This document shows positions 43,588-52,520 of a stretch of DNA of 64,000 nt, one piece after another. Source of the stretch: RGIG5612 sp017511185 (GTDB lineage: Bacteria > Bacillota > Clostridia > Lachnospirales > Lachnospiraceae); assembly GCA_017511185.1 (NCBI GenBank), contig JAFWLF010000064.1, positions 57,187 to 121,186 on the forward strand. The letters are read 5' to 3'. Each line of letters begins with the position of its first letter. Position 1 is the first letter of the stretch. The notes under the pieces are model-generated. The model did not search any database. It saw only the letters and a program-made list of their open reading frames with translations, and had not been told where the DNA came from. Position numbers and translations under genes: made by a program.

Positions 43588-43603
43588 ATTACAATTTTGT
43601 AAT
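43588..43603. promoter_or_regulatory. Dyad resembling the BceR-type site
   Basis: ATTACA-N4-TGTAAT lies about 145 bases before the operon that includes the response regulator. Related TTACAA and TTGTAA half-sites also occur at 43510-43570. A similar dyad precedes bceAB at 45828-45844. Confidence 0.4.
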
Positions 43604-43745
43604 AATCCACATTTTTATTTAATATTTCGATATAATGGCAAGCGAAGTAATTATTAAAATGTTAAATGATAGAATTACAAATATATTGATAAACAATTAA
43701 TAAGCAATTAATAAACGGTGACCGAACAATCAGGAGGACTAGAGC

Positions 43746-44078
43746 ATGAGCGAAAAAATCGTACAGACAGCTGGAAGAGATCAATTAGGAGAATTTGCAC
43801 CGATGTTCGCACATTTGAATGACGATGTGTTGTTTGGTGAGGTGTGGAATGAAGAAGCGATCGATGTGAAGACGAAATGCATCGTTACCGTAGTTGCCCT
43901 GATGGCATCCGGCATCACAGATTCTTCGCTTGGCTATCATCTGCAGAATGCAAAAGCGCACGGCGTGACCAAGGAAGAAATAGCAGCCATCATCACGCAC
44001 GCAACCATGTATGTCGGCTGGCCGAAAGGCTGGGCTGTGTTCCGCCAGGCAAAAGAAATCTGGGGAGAGGATAAATAA
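43746..44078 (+). CDS. Carboxymuconolactone-decarboxylase family protein
   Basis: This 110-residue all-helical protein has the segments MFAHLNDDVLFGEVWNEEAI, KTKCIVTVVALMASGITDSS, and AAIITHATMYVGWPKGWAVF. It lacks the CxxC of AhpD, so it is probably the decarboxylase-like or unassigned type. AGGAGG precedes the ATG. It directly precedes the response regulator gene, with no gap between the stop and the TTG start, so it is cotranscribed with the two-component genes. Its link to peptide resistance is unclear. Confidence 0.8.
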   Translation: MSEKIVQTAGRDQLGEFAPMFAHLNDDVLFGEVWNEEAIDVKTKCIVTVVALMASGITDSSLGYHLQNAKAHGVTKEEIAAIITHATMYVGWPKGWAVFRQAKEIWGEDK

Positions 44079-44756
44079 TTGAAGAAAATACAGATTATCG
44101 AAGATGATGCTGCGCTGCGCCGCGAGCTGCGCATCCTTTTGGAAGGCGAAGGGTATGCGGTGGAGGAGACAGAGGACTATGAGAATCTGGCAGCAGAGAT
44201 CATGAAATCGGAAGCGGATCTGATCCTTCTGGACATCAATCTGCCGGGCATCAACGGGGAAGAGCTTCTGAGACGTTTTCGGAAAGAGAAACAGACGCCG
44301 GTGATCATGCTCACCAGTCGGACATCGGAAACCGACGAAGTCCTTTCGATGAGTTACGGCGCGGACGACTATATCACCAAGCCGTATAATCCGACGATCC
44401 TGCTGCTTCGGATCGCGGCTGTTTTCAGGCGGATGAATCCGACCGGGAACGTGCTGTCCTGGGGCGGCCTGTCTGTGCATCCGGCCAAAGGCATCATCTC
44501 AAATGGAGAAAAAGAGATCGTCCTGACCAAAAATGAAATGATCATTTTTGAAGTGCTGTATGCAAAGGCGGGGCAGATCGTCAGCCGTGATGAACTGATG
44601 ACGGCGCTGTGGGATAACGAAGAGTACGTGAATGATAATGCGCTGACCGTGAATATCAGCCGGCTGCGCAATAAGCTGGCGGAGCTTGGCTGCGACGGCG
44701 CTGTTGAGACACGCAAAAAACAGGGGTACATTTTATGGAATTCGGAAAATATGTAA
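44079..44756 (+). CDS. OmpR-family response regulator, BceR-like
   Basis: This 225-residue protein has a receiver domain (KIQIIEDDAALRRELRILLE, phosphorylated Asp in LILLDINLPGINGEELL, Lys in DDYITKPYNPTIL) and a winged-helix DNA-binding domain ending VETRKKQGYILWN. The start is TTG directly after the upstream stop, with GGAGAGGA before it. It is followed by its kinase with overlap and then by the BceAB-type transporter, the layout of antimicrobial-peptide sensing modules. Confidence 0.85.
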   Translation: MKKIQIIEDDAALRRELRILLEGEGYAVEETEDYENLAAEIMKSEADLILLDINLPGINGEELLRRFRKEKQTPVIMLTSRTSETDEVLSMSYGADDYITKPYNPTILLLRIAAVFRRMNPTGNVLSWGGLSVHPAKGIISNGEKEIVLTKNEMIIFEVLYAKAGQIVSRDELMTALWDNEEYVNDNALTVNISRLRNKLAELGCDGAVETRKKQGYILWNSENM

Positions 44757-45799
44757 AAGACCGCCACACCGAGATCATCTTCGGTGCGGTGGCATTCGCG
44801 ATCATCTTGCTGCTGTTACTGGCATTCCATACGCCGCCCGCTCTGATCATTATGGTCATGGCGGTGTTTCTTATTTTTATGGTCGCTGCGTTCCTGTGGG
44901 ATTACAACCGGAAGCGCGGTTTTTATCAGCAGCTGAAAGAAAACCTGAATGATTTGGATAAGAAGAATCTGGCGGCGGAGATTATCAGCGAGCCGGACTT
45001 TTATGAGGGAAAGATCCTGCACGCGACCTTGTACGAGATGGGGAAATCCATGACGGAGCAGATCTCCAAGGCGGAGCAGAGTGTCACCGATTTTAAGGAT
45101 TATGTGGAGATGTGGGTGCACGAGGCCAAGCTGCCGGTGGCAGCGCTTTTGCTGAAGAACTTTAATCGCGGAAATGATGGCATGAATAATGGCATGAATG
45201 ATGGCGATGATGTAGGAAGCGATGGCGCTGAGAGCGACCAGATCAAAAAGCAGCTGATGAAACTGGACGCTTATACCGAGCAGATCCTGTATTTTACAAG
45301 ATCGGAAGTTGCGGAAAAAGATTTCCTGATCAAGCAGGCAAGCCTGGCAAAGATATTTGGCAGTGTGGCGGCGAGGATGCGCGAAGAGCTGCAGGATAAT
45401 CAGTTTGATATTCGGGTCTCCGGTCTGGATGTGCAGGTCATGACCGATTCCAAATGGATGGAGTTTGTCTTAACCCAGCTGATCAGCAATAGCATCAAAT
45501 ATGGGGCAGAAGATCGGGAGCGCGTGTTAGAAGTGTTTGCGGAAGAGAAGGACCAGCAGGTGCAGCTGCATGTCCGGGACAACGGCATCGGCATATCGGA
45601 GGCAGATCTCCCAAGGATTTTTGAGAAAAGCTTTACCGGGGAGAACGGCAGACGCAGAGAGAAATCGACCGGCATGGGGCTTTATATTGCAAGGAATCTC
45701 TGCCGGAAATTAGGGCATGCCATTACAGCGGAATCCGTACAGGGTGAGTATACAGAATTTATTATTACGTTTTCATTGAATGACTATTACAGACCATAG
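44735..45799 (+). CDS. Intramembrane-sensing histidine kinase, BceS-like
   Basis: This 354-residue kinase has two close membrane helices near the N-terminus (IIFGAVAFAIILLLLLAF and IIMVMAVFLIFMVAAFLW) with almost no outer loop, typical of BceS-type sensors that rely on the transporter for input. The phosphorylated His lies in MWVHEAKLPVAALLLKN. The ATPase region has N, G1 and G2 boxes in ISNSIKYGAED, VRDNGIGISEADLPRIF and GMGLYIARNLC. A low-complexity Asn/Gly/Asp insert (GNDGMNNGMNDGDD) follows the His box. The start overlaps the regulator gene. Confidence 0.85.
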   Translation: MEFGKYVKDRHTEIIFGAVAFAIILLLLLAFHTPPALIIMVMAVFLIFMVAAFLWDYNRKRGFYQQLKENLNDLDKKNLAAEIISEPDFYEGKILHATLYEMGKSMTEQISKAEQSVTDFKDYVEMWVHEAKLPVAALLLKNFNRGNDGMNNGMNDGDDVGSDGAESDQIKKQLMKLDAYTEQILYFTRSEVAEKDFLIKQASLAKIFGSVAARMREELQDNQFDIRVSGLDVQVMTDSKWMEFVLTQLISNSIKYGAEDRERVLEVFAEEKDQQVQLHVRDNGIGISEADLPRIFEKSFTGENGRRREKSTGMGLYIARNLCRKLGHAITAESVQGEYTEFIITFSLNDYYRP

Positions 45800-45827
45800 A
45801 CTTTTGCGGGATTTTATATTACAGAAT

Positions 45828-45844
45828 TGTAACCTTTTGTTACA
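45828..45844. promoter_or_regulatory. Candidate response-regulator site upstream of bceAB
   Basis: TGTAAC-N5-GTTACA is a perfect dyad 68 bases before the ATPase start. It resembles the dyad in front of the regulator operon (43588-43603). Confidence 0.45.
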
Positions 45845-45911
45845 TAGAAACAGCGACCGGAATGTTTGATGCGGGTATGATGAACCCAACATCAGACAAA
45901 AGGAGGACATT

Positions 45912-46679
45912 ATGCAGAATATATTAGACGTACAAAATGTTGAGAAATATTACGGCAGTAAATCTTCTTTAACAAAGGCGCTGGATCATATTTCATTTTC
46001 CGTGGCAGAGGGAGAGTTTACCGCCATCATGGGAGCATCCGGAAGCGGCAAGACCACGCTTCTTAACTGCATCGGCACCATCGACCGCGTGAGCGCAGGA
46101 ACCATCCTGATCGGCGGCACAGACATCAGCCATTTAAAGGGCGGCGCGCTGAATCAGTTCCGCAGGGAAGAGCTGGGATTCATCTTCCAGGACTTCAACC
46201 TGATGGATACGCTGACCGCGTTCGAAAACATCGCCCTCTCACTTTCTATTAAAAAAGTTCCGGTTGCGGAAATCGAGAGCAGGGTCAAGGCCATTGCGGA
46301 TCAGTTGGAAATTACAGAAATATTACAAAAATATCCGTATCAGCTTTCCGGCGGACAGAAACAAAGGGTGGCAGCAGCACGTGCGCTTGTGACCGAGCCA
46401 AAGCTGGTCTTGGCGGATGAGCCGACCGGTGCGCTGGACTCTAAATCCGCAAAGATGCTGTTGGAGCGTCTTTCCTATTTGAATGAATCCATCGGCGCAA
46501 CCATCCTGATGGTCACGCACGATTCCTTTACAGCAAGTTACGCGAAGCGGATCCTGTTCCTGAAGGACGGCAAGCTGTTCCACGAGATCGTTCGCGGCAG
46601 GGATACGCGCAAAGAGTTCTTTGACAAGATCATCGATGTTGTCACTCTGTTGGGAGGTGACTTAAGCGATGCTCTTTAA
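45912..46679 (+). CDS. BceA-like ABC transporter ATP-binding protein
   Basis: This 255-residue ATPase has a Walker A motif (MGASGSGKTTLLNCIGT), Q-loop (FIFQDFNLMDTLT), signature LSGGQKQRVAAARAL and Walker B LVLADEPTGALDSK. Long C-terminal tails are usual in the family. AAAAGGAGG precedes the ATG. Together with the next gene it forms a transporter that removes cell-wall-active peptides such as bacitracin from their target. It is likely induced by the upstream two-component pair. Confidence 0.9.
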   Translation: MQNILDVQNVEKYYGSKSSLTKALDHISFSVAEGEFTAIMGASGSGKTTLLNCIGTIDRVSAGTILIGGTDISHLKGGALNQFRREELGFIFQDFNLMDTLTAFENIALSLSIKKVPVAEIESRVKAIADQLEITEILQKYPYQLSGGQKQRVAAARALVTEPKLVLADEPTGALDSKSAKMLLERLSYLNESIGATILMVTHDSFTASYAKRILFLKDGKLFHEIVRGRDTRKEFFDKIIDVVTLLGGDLSDAL

Positions 46680-48756
46680 ACTTTCAATCAAAAACATCCG
46701 GAAAAGCATCCGGGATTATGCGATCTATTTTGTCACGCTGGTCCTGGGCGTTGCGGTTTTCTACATCTTCAACGCGATCGAGGCGCAGACATCTTTCCTG
46801 ATGGTATCGGACAGCACCGCTGATGCATTGAAGCTGATGGTACAAGTCATCACAGGCCTTTCTGTTTTTATCGCTTTTGTGCTGGGTTTCCTGATTGTTT
46901 ACGCCAGCCGCTTCCTGATGAAGCGGAGAAACCGCGAGTTCGCGCTGTACATGATCCTGGGCATGCGCAAGGGTGCCATCGCGGCGATCTTGAGCATCGA
47001 GAGCATCGCCATCGGAATCCTTTCGCTGGCAGCAGGGCTTTTGATCGGGATTGGCGCATCGCAGCTGATGAGCACGCTGGTCGCGCAGCTGTTCGAAGCT
47101 GACATGACGCACTTTGCATTCACTTTTTCATCCAGCGCGTTCTTTAAGACGATCCTGTATTTTGGCATCATCATGCTGGTCGTGGTTATTTTTGATCTGA
47201 TCATGGTCGGCCGGGCCAAGCTGATCAATCTTCTGCAGACAGGCTCCCGCGCAGAAAAAGTGAAAATGAAAAACCCGGTGCTCTGCGTGGTGTTCTTCCT
47301 GCTTGGCGCAGGGATCCTGGCCTTTGCTTACTGGAATGTGACAAGCGGGCTGGAGAAACTGGTGCAGATCCAGGCGATCCTGCTCCCAATCTTCATGGGC
47401 ATGGTGGGAACGTTTCTGGTTTTCTGGTCGGTCTCCGGTTTCCTGCTGACGATTATCTCGAAATTTAAAAAGACTTATTATAAAGGGCTGAACACGTTTA
47501 CGTTCCGGCAGCTTTCCAGCCGGGTCAACACGATGGTGGTTTCCATTTCGGTCATCTGCGTGATGCTGTTCTTTACGATCTCCATTCTGTCGGCGGCGTT
47601 TTCGATGCGGACTTCGTTGAACAAAAACATCCGCGAGCTGACGCCTGTGGATGTGGACATGGATAAACACATGCTGTCTGAAGAATTCGAGCAGGTCCTC
47701 GCGGAGGATTTTCCAGATGAAGCGGAAAGAGAAGAGGCCCGGGCGATATATGCGATGTCGATTGACGATGTATTACAAAAAGAAGGGGAAGACCTGAATA
47801 AGCTTTTGGGCGATTACATTACGGTGTATTACTATGACTCTGCGGATTTTACGATGGAGGATGCGTTTGGCTCGCTGGTGGATGAGGTCCGCAAAGACCA
47901 CCCTTATCTGGGCTATGATTCGCGCCAGCGCCTTATGACGGATGAGGACTACAACCGTGTGGCCGAGGCTTTTGGCCTGGAGAAGATCGAGCTGGCTGCC
48001 GATGAATACGCGATTGTTAACAACGCTGATGTTTCTGCGCCAGTGTGGAACTTGGTTCTGTCTAATGCCGAGGAGATCACGGTTTTCGGACATACGTTGC
48101 ATCCGAAATATCCGAACGTCGTTAATGGTTTTACCAGGCTGGCCGCAACGCAGGAGGAGACGGGTTTGTTCATTATTTCCAAGGAGGCTGCGGACCCTGC
48201 GCATCGTTACTTAGAGCAGGTGCTGGGAAATTACAATGCTGCCGATGACAAAGAACGGCAGGCGGCGGAGGCTCATCTACAGGAAGTTGAACAACGAATC
48301 CGAGAGAAAGAAGCGTTCCCATTTCTGTGGATGAATACGAGGGCGGATATCCGCAGTTCGGCCGTTGGCCTTGGCGCAGTCGTAACTTTCCTGGGGCTGT
48401 ATCTGGGATTTGTGTTCCTGATTTCCGGTGCGGCGATCCTGGCGCTGAAGGCGCTGTCCGACAGCATCGATTCCACCGGCCGCTACCACATGCTCCGGCA
48501 GCTCGGTGCGGAGGAGAAGTCGCTGAACGCATCGCTCTTCAAGCAGCAAGGACTCCTGTTCCTGTTCCCGCTGATCCTGGCCATTGTGCATTCGGTCTTT
48601 GGCATCAGGTTCACGGCGATGCTGTTCAACGCGTTGGGCGTGCAGCATACGGTCCAGTCCATGGCCTTGACGGCCGCGGTCCTGATCGTGATATATGTGG
48701 GGTACTTCCTGGTGACGTACCTGAGCAGCAAACGGATTATAAAAGAGGCGCCTTGA
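46669..48756 (+). CDS. BceB-like ABC transporter permease
   Basis: This 695-residue FtsX-type permease has four N-terminal and several C-terminal membrane helices with a large outer domain between about residues 330 and 560, the usual site of peptide recognition. Segments include FVTLVLGVAVFYIFNAIEAQ, RNREFALYMILGMRKGAIA and a C-terminal GFVFLISGAAILALKAL. The ATG overlaps the ATPase stop by 11 bases, and GGAGGTGAC is well placed. A Rho-independent terminator follows. Confidence 0.9.
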   Translation: MLFKLSIKNIRKSIRDYAIYFVTLVLGVAVFYIFNAIEAQTSFLMVSDSTADALKLMVQVITGLSVFIAFVLGFLIVYASRFLMKRRNREFALYMILGMRKGAIAAILSIESIAIGILSLAAGLLIGIGASQLMSTLVAQLFEADMTHFAFTFSSSAFFKTILYFGIIMLVVVIFDLIMVGRAKLINLLQTGSRAEKVKMKNPVLCVVFFLLGAGILAFAYWNVTSGLEKLVQIQAILLPIFMGMVGTFLVFWSVSGFLLTIISKFKKTYYKGLNTFTFRQLSSRVNTMVVSISVICVMLFFTISILSAAFSMRTSLNKNIRELTPVDVDMDKHMLSEEFEQVLAEDFPDEAEREEARAIYAMSIDDVLQKEGEDLNKLLGDYITVYYYDSADFTMEDAFGSLVDEVRKDHPYLGYDSRQRLMTDEDYNRVAEAFGLEKIELAADEYAIVNNADVSAPVWNLVLSNAEEITVFGHTLHPKYPNVVNGFTRLAATQEETGLFIISKEAADPAHRYLEQVLGNYNAADDKERQAAEAHLQEVEQRIREKEAFPFLWMNTRADIRSSAVGLGAVVTFLGLYLGFVFLISGAAILALKALSDSIDSTGRYHMLRQLGAEEKSLNASLFKQQGLLFLFPLILAIVHSVFGIRFTAMLFNALGVQHTVQSMALTAAVLIVIYVGYFLVTYLSSKRIIKEAP

Positions 48757-48770
48757 GCGTCTCTTTTTTT
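48742..48770 (+). terminator. Intrinsic terminator of the bce operon
   Basis: AAAGAGGCG pairs with CGTCTCTTT (one mismatch), followed by TTTTT. The left arm overlaps the final codons of the permease. Confidence 0.65.
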
Positions 48771-48779
48771 TATGTGGTG

Positions 48780-48869
48780 CCGCGCGATTGCGTTGTGCGG
48801 TTGCGCGCTACGTCTTCTTGGCGGCGTATGACACTCCTGCCTTGTTTGTAATACAACGCAATCGCGCGG
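48780..48869. repeat. 17-bp perfect inverted repeat with 56-base loop
   Basis: CCGCGCGATTGCGTTGT at 48780-48796 is exactly complementary to 48853-48869, which is followed by TTTTC. The GC-rich loop has GCGGTTGCGCGC next to the left arm. No gene lies inside. Confidence 0.8.
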
Positions 48870-48990
48870 TTTTCTCTGTCAAGGGAGCATGGTATAATGG
48901 CGGGCATAAGAATTGTGCATGAGAATGCATGTGGCAGGGAAGAGCCGTAGAAGTTTACGCGTTTTCATGCATTAAAAAGAAAGGCGAAAA

Positions 48991-49797
48991 ATGAAACCGA
49001 TCATTGGCGTGATGCCGTTATGGGATGATGAAAAGGATAGTTTGTGGATGCTGCCGGGATACCTGGACGGCATTGCAAAGGAGGGCGGCATTCCAGTCAT
49101 CTTTCCTTTTTCTGATAAAGATGACGACCTGAAGCAGCTGATGTCCATGTGTGACGGATTCCTGTTTACCGGCGGCCACGATGTCCAGCCGTCGCTTTAT
49201 GGCGAGGAACCGATAGGGGAATTGTTGGAACGCAAGCTTTTGGGTTGCTGCGAGAAGCGCGACCGGATGGAACTGATCATTCTGCGGGAGGCGATGAAGG
49301 AGCAGAAGCCAATTCTTGGCATCTGCCGTGGGTTGCAGTTTATCAACGCAGCGCTGGGCGGAAGTTTGTATCAGGATCTGCCGCTGCAGCACCCGTCCGA
49401 TGTGGTTCATCATCAGCCGGCGCCTTACAATGTTCCAAGCCATGAGGTCAAGCTGACAGAGGGGTCTCCGTTGGCAGAGTGTCTTGCGGATAGTTTGAGG
49501 GGGCTGGCTGGCATGCAAAAGGAACTGAGCCAGGGCAGCGCGCAAAGTGAGCAGGCATCTGGGCAGGCTGGCTTACAGAATTGCCGACTGGCGGTCAACA
49601 GCTGCCATCATCAGGCGATCAAGGATCTTGCACCAGGCCTTAAGCCAATGGCCGTTTCTGATGACGACCTGGTGGAAGCATTCTATATGCCGGACTATCC
49701 GTTTTTGTGGGCGGTTCAGTGGCATCCGGAGTTTAGCGCTTCTACGGATGAGAACAGCCAGAAGATCTTCCTCGCGTTTGTAAATTCCATGAAATAG
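48991..49797 (+). CDS. Class I glutamine amidotransferase-like peptidase C26
   Basis: This 268-residue protein is of the gamma-glutamyl-GABA hydrolase (PuuD) type. The nucleophile Cys lies in ILGICRGLQFINAALGGSLY, and the His and Glu in FLWAVQWHPEFSASTDEN. The N-terminal MPLWDDEKDSLWMLPGYLDG and GFLFTGGHDVQPSLYGEEP match the family. AAGAAAGGCG precedes the ATG. A 25-residue Gln/Ser/Gly-rich insert (MQKELSQGSAQSEQASGQ) interrupts the catalytic domain. It probably cleaves gamma-glutamyl amides in polyamine or gamma-glutamyl compound breakdown. Confidence 0.85.
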   Translation: MKPIIGVMPLWDDEKDSLWMLPGYLDGIAKEGGIPVIFPFSDKDDDLKQLMSMCDGFLFTGGHDVQPSLYGEEPIGELLERKLLGCCEKRDRMELIILREAMKEQKPILGICRGLQFINAALGGSLYQDLPLQHPSDVVHHQPAPYNVPSHEVKLTEGSPLAECLADSLRGLAGMQKELSQGSAQSEQASGQAGLQNCRLAVNSCHHQAIKDLAPGLKPMAVSDDDLVEAFYMPDYPFLWAVQWHPEFSASTDENSQKIFLAFVNSMK

Positions 49798-49881
49798 AAA
49801 AGTAATAAACAATTTGGCTTAACGAAATATAACCGTAATCTAAACGTAGCATTTTAAGAAAAATTTTTATATGATATGCAT

Positions 49882-49960
49882 AAGTGTGACAAGGGGACGG
49901 TTCTTTTGTCACACTTGGGTAACAGAAACGCAACAAAGGGACCGTCCCCTTGTTACGCTA
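49882..49960. repeat. REP-like palindromic element with GGGGACGGT cores
   Basis: AAGTGTGACAA (49882-49892) pairs with TTGTCACACTT (49906-49916) around GGGGACGGT. A second hairpin of opposite orientation follows, with AACAAAGGGACC and GTCCCCTTGTT. GGGGACGGT at 49893 is complementary to ACCGTCCCC at 49941. Elements of this general sequence are, in my knowledge, widely scattered in Bacillota. It lies just before the ribosome site of the next gene. Confidence 0.7.
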
Positions 49961-49972
49961 AAGGAGGTTACA

Positions 49973-51091
49973 ATGAGCTTTTTTGAAAAAGATATTAAAA
50001 AACTGGGTTTTGGTCTGATGCGTCTGCCGCGTAAAGACGATGCGATCGATATCGAGCAGGTGAAAGAAATGGTCGATCTCTTTATGGAGGCTGGCTTTAC
50101 CTATTTCGATACGGCATGGGCATACACGGGGTCCGAGGCTGCCATCCGCCAGGCACTGGTAGAGCGCTATCCGCGTGAAAGCTATCAGCTGGCTACCAAG
50201 AACGCAGCATGGGCTGGCGGCAAGACGAAAGAATCCGCAATCGAACAATTTGAGACATCATTGGAACTGACCGGCGCAGGATACTTCGATAACTATCTGC
50301 TGCACAATCTAGGTGAGCAGCGCACCCACTTCTTCGATGACTTCGAAATGTGGGATTTTGTAAAACAGAAAAAAGCAGAAGGAAAGATCAAACACTACGG
50401 CTTTTCCTTCCATTCAACGCCGGAGGAGCTTGATGCGATCCTCACGGCTCATCCGGACGCTGAGTTCGTACAGCTGCAGATCAACTATGCAGATTGGGAG
50501 AACCCGGCAATTCAGTCACGCGGCGTCTATGAAGTCGCACGCAAACACGGCAAACCAGTCGTCATCATGGAGCCGTTAAAAGGCGGCTTGCTGGCAAACC
50601 CGCCGGAGAAAGTGAAGGAAGTTCTGACCGCGAAAGAGCCGGATGTATCCGTGGCATCCTGGGGCATTCGCTTTGCAGCAAACCTGGAAGGCGTGCTTTG
50701 CGTACTGTCCGGCATGAGCGATGTCGCGCAGATGAAAGACAACATTTCCTTTATGAAGGACTTCAACGGGTTCACCGATGATGAACTCGCAACCATTCAG
50801 ACTGCACGCGAAGAACTGAACAAGATTCCGTTGATCCCGTGCACGACCTGCAACTACTGCGCAAAGGTCTGCCCGAACGATATTGGTATCTCGGGAAGCT
50901 TCACGGCTAAGAATATGCTGACGTTGTATGGCGATAAGAAGTTTGCGACGAACCAGCTGAACTGGCTGGTCGGCGGACACGGCAAGAAGCCAGCGAGCGA
51001 GTGTGTGAAGTGCGGTCAGTGCGAGGATGTCTGCCCGCAGCACATCAGAATCCGCGACGAGCTGGAGAAAGTGACGGAAGCATTCGCTTGA
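49973..51091 (+). CDS. Aldo/keto reductase with ferredoxin domain, paralogue 2
   Basis: This 372-residue protein is of the same fused type as the one at 27328-28467. The barrel starts LGFGLMRLPRKDDAIDIEQ, with TYFDTAWAYTGSEAAIRQAL and HYGFSFHSTPEELDAIL. The C-terminal ferredoxin-like domain has CTTCNYCAKVCP and CVKCGQCEDVCP, two 4Fe-4S sites. AAAGGAGG precedes the ATG at 49973. It lies on the same strand as a GltD-like flavoprotein 112 bases downstream, which could feed it electrons from NADPH. Confidence 0.9.
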   Translation: MSFFEKDIKKLGFGLMRLPRKDDAIDIEQVKEMVDLFMEAGFTYFDTAWAYTGSEAAIRQALVERYPRESYQLATKNAAWAGGKTKESAIEQFETSLELTGAGYFDNYLLHNLGEQRTHFFDDFEMWDFVKQKKAEGKIKHYGFSFHSTPEELDAILTAHPDAEFVQLQINYADWENPAIQSRGVYEVARKHGKPVVIMEPLKGGLLANPPEKVKEVLTAKEPDVSVASWGIRFAANLEGVLCVLSGMSDVAQMKDNISFMKDFNGFTDDELATIQTAREELNKIPLIPCTTCNYCAKVCPNDIGISGSFTAKNMLTLYGDKKFATNQLNWLVGGHGKKPASECVKCGQCEDVCPQHIRIRDELEKVTEAFA

Positions 51092-51202
51092 TCCGCTACG
51101 AGCAGGTTCGATAACGCATGGTTCGTGTGACTATGGGAGAAGCCGCGGACATTCATTTAAAAAAATTCGCAATCATTAGATTGACAAAAAGGTGGTATAT
51201 GT

Positions 51203-52429
51203 ATGTCAACTGTTAAGCAAGAAGCGCTGAGATGTTTAAGATGCAAGAAGCCGCAGTGTGCTTTGAACTGTCCGGTAGAGACGCCCATCCCGCAGGTCAT
51301 GGAGCTGTTTCTGAACGGGCAGACTAAGGAAGCGGGCGAGATGCTGTTCCTCAATAACCCGCTGACGGCGGTGACAGCGATTGTCTGCCCGCACGAGCGC
51401 AACTGCACCGGCCACTGCGTGTTGGGGAACAAAGACCAGCCGGTCGAGTTCTACCGCGTTGAGCAGTATATCTCCCGGTTTTATCTTGAGACGTTTGAGG
51501 CACCGGAGATTCAGAAGAACGGAATCAAAATTGCGGTGGTTGGCGGCGGCCCGGCAGGTATCGCGATGTCCATGATGGCTGCGCTGAAGGGTTACGAGGT
51601 GACCCTCTTTGAGGCGCAGGATAACCTGGGCGGCGTTCTGCGATACGGCATCCCGGCATTCCGCCTTCCGAAAGACATACTGGATATGTATAAAGATATT
51701 CTTCTTGGTCTTGGTGTGCATTTCCGGCCAAATACGCGGTTCGGGGCCAGCATTGGCATCACGGATCTTTTCCCGGATGGGTATAAAGCGGTGTTCATCG
51801 CTGCCGGGACGGGACGACCGAATAGGCTGGGACTCTTGGGCGAGACGCTTGGGCATGTCCATTTCGCCATCGATTATCTGAAGTCGCCGGAGAACTTCCA
51901 GCTTGGAAAGCGTGTCGCGGTGATTGGCGCCGGGAACGTGGCCATCGATGCCGCCCGCACGGTCATCCGCCGGGAGCACGCGCATGCGATGATCATCAAC
52001 TATAAAGGCGAGGAAGAGATGCCGGCCAACCATGACGAGGTTGAGTTGGCAGAGCTGGACGGCGTTGAGTTTATGCACTATGCGCAGGCGGTCCGCATCA
52101 TGGACGACGCGGTGCGGTGCGTGCGCGTCAACCGGATCGAGGCGGAGGACGGCAGCGTCACTTACGAGGAGGACTTCGCCGATACTTTCGATGTGCCGGC
52201 CGACGCCGTGATCCTTGCGATTGGGCAGGGACCTGGCGCGGATGTGAATGCCTCGGCGCTTGAGGTTGACAAGAAAGGTCTTATAGTCGTGAACGAGTGG
52301 GGCGAGACAAACCTGAAGGGCGTCTTTGCCGCCGGTGATATCGTGACTGGTCCGCGGACGGTCGTGGAAGCGATCGCCTCCACCAAGAAGGCCTTCCAGC
52401 GGATGGAGGAATACTTGCAACAAAGCTGA
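51203..52429 (+). CDS. GltD-like NAD(P)-dependent flavoprotein
   Basis: This 408-residue protein resembles the small subunit of glutamate synthase and related electron-transfer flavoproteins. It has an N-terminal Fe-S site (CLRCKKPQCALNCPVETPIP), an FAD motif (IAVVGGGPAGIAMSMMAALK), GGVLRYGIPAFRLPKDILDM, an NAD(P) site (GAGNVAIDAARTVIRREHAH) and a C-terminal AAGDIVTGPRTVVEAIAST. No GltB large subunit is present, so it is likely a separate electron carrier working with ferredoxin-type partners such as the preceding aldo/keto reductase. Confidence 0.85.
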   Translation: MSTVKQEALRCLRCKKPQCALNCPVETPIPQVMELFLNGQTKEAGEMLFLNNPLTAVTAIVCPHERNCTGHCVLGNKDQPVEFYRVEQYISRFYLETFEAPEIQKNGIKIAVVGGGPAGIAMSMMAALKGYEVTLFEAQDNLGGVLRYGIPAFRLPKDILDMYKDILLGLGVHFRPNTRFGASIGITDLFPDGYKAVFIAAGTGRPNRLGLLGETLGHVHFAIDYLKSPENFQLGKRVAVIGAGNVAIDAARTVIRREHAHAMIINYKGEEEMPANHDEVELAELDGVEFMHYAQAVRIMDDAVRCVRVNRIEAEDGSVTYEEDFADTFDVPADAVILAIGQGPGADVNASALEVDKKGLIVVNEWGETNLKGVFAAGDIVTGPRTVVEAIASTKKAFQRMEEYLQQS

Positions 52430-52454
52430 TAATTACAGTGCTGATTATCAAACG

Positions 52455-52480
52455 AGCGGGGGCTGCGCCCCCGCTTCTTT
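52455..52480 (+). terminator. Intrinsic terminator
   Basis: AGCGGGGGC pairs with GCCCCCGCT around TGC, followed by TCTTTATTTT. Confidence 0.75.
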
Positions 52481-52520
52481 ATTTTGCGTCTTATTCATTC
52501 ATGTTCAAATTTGAGATATA

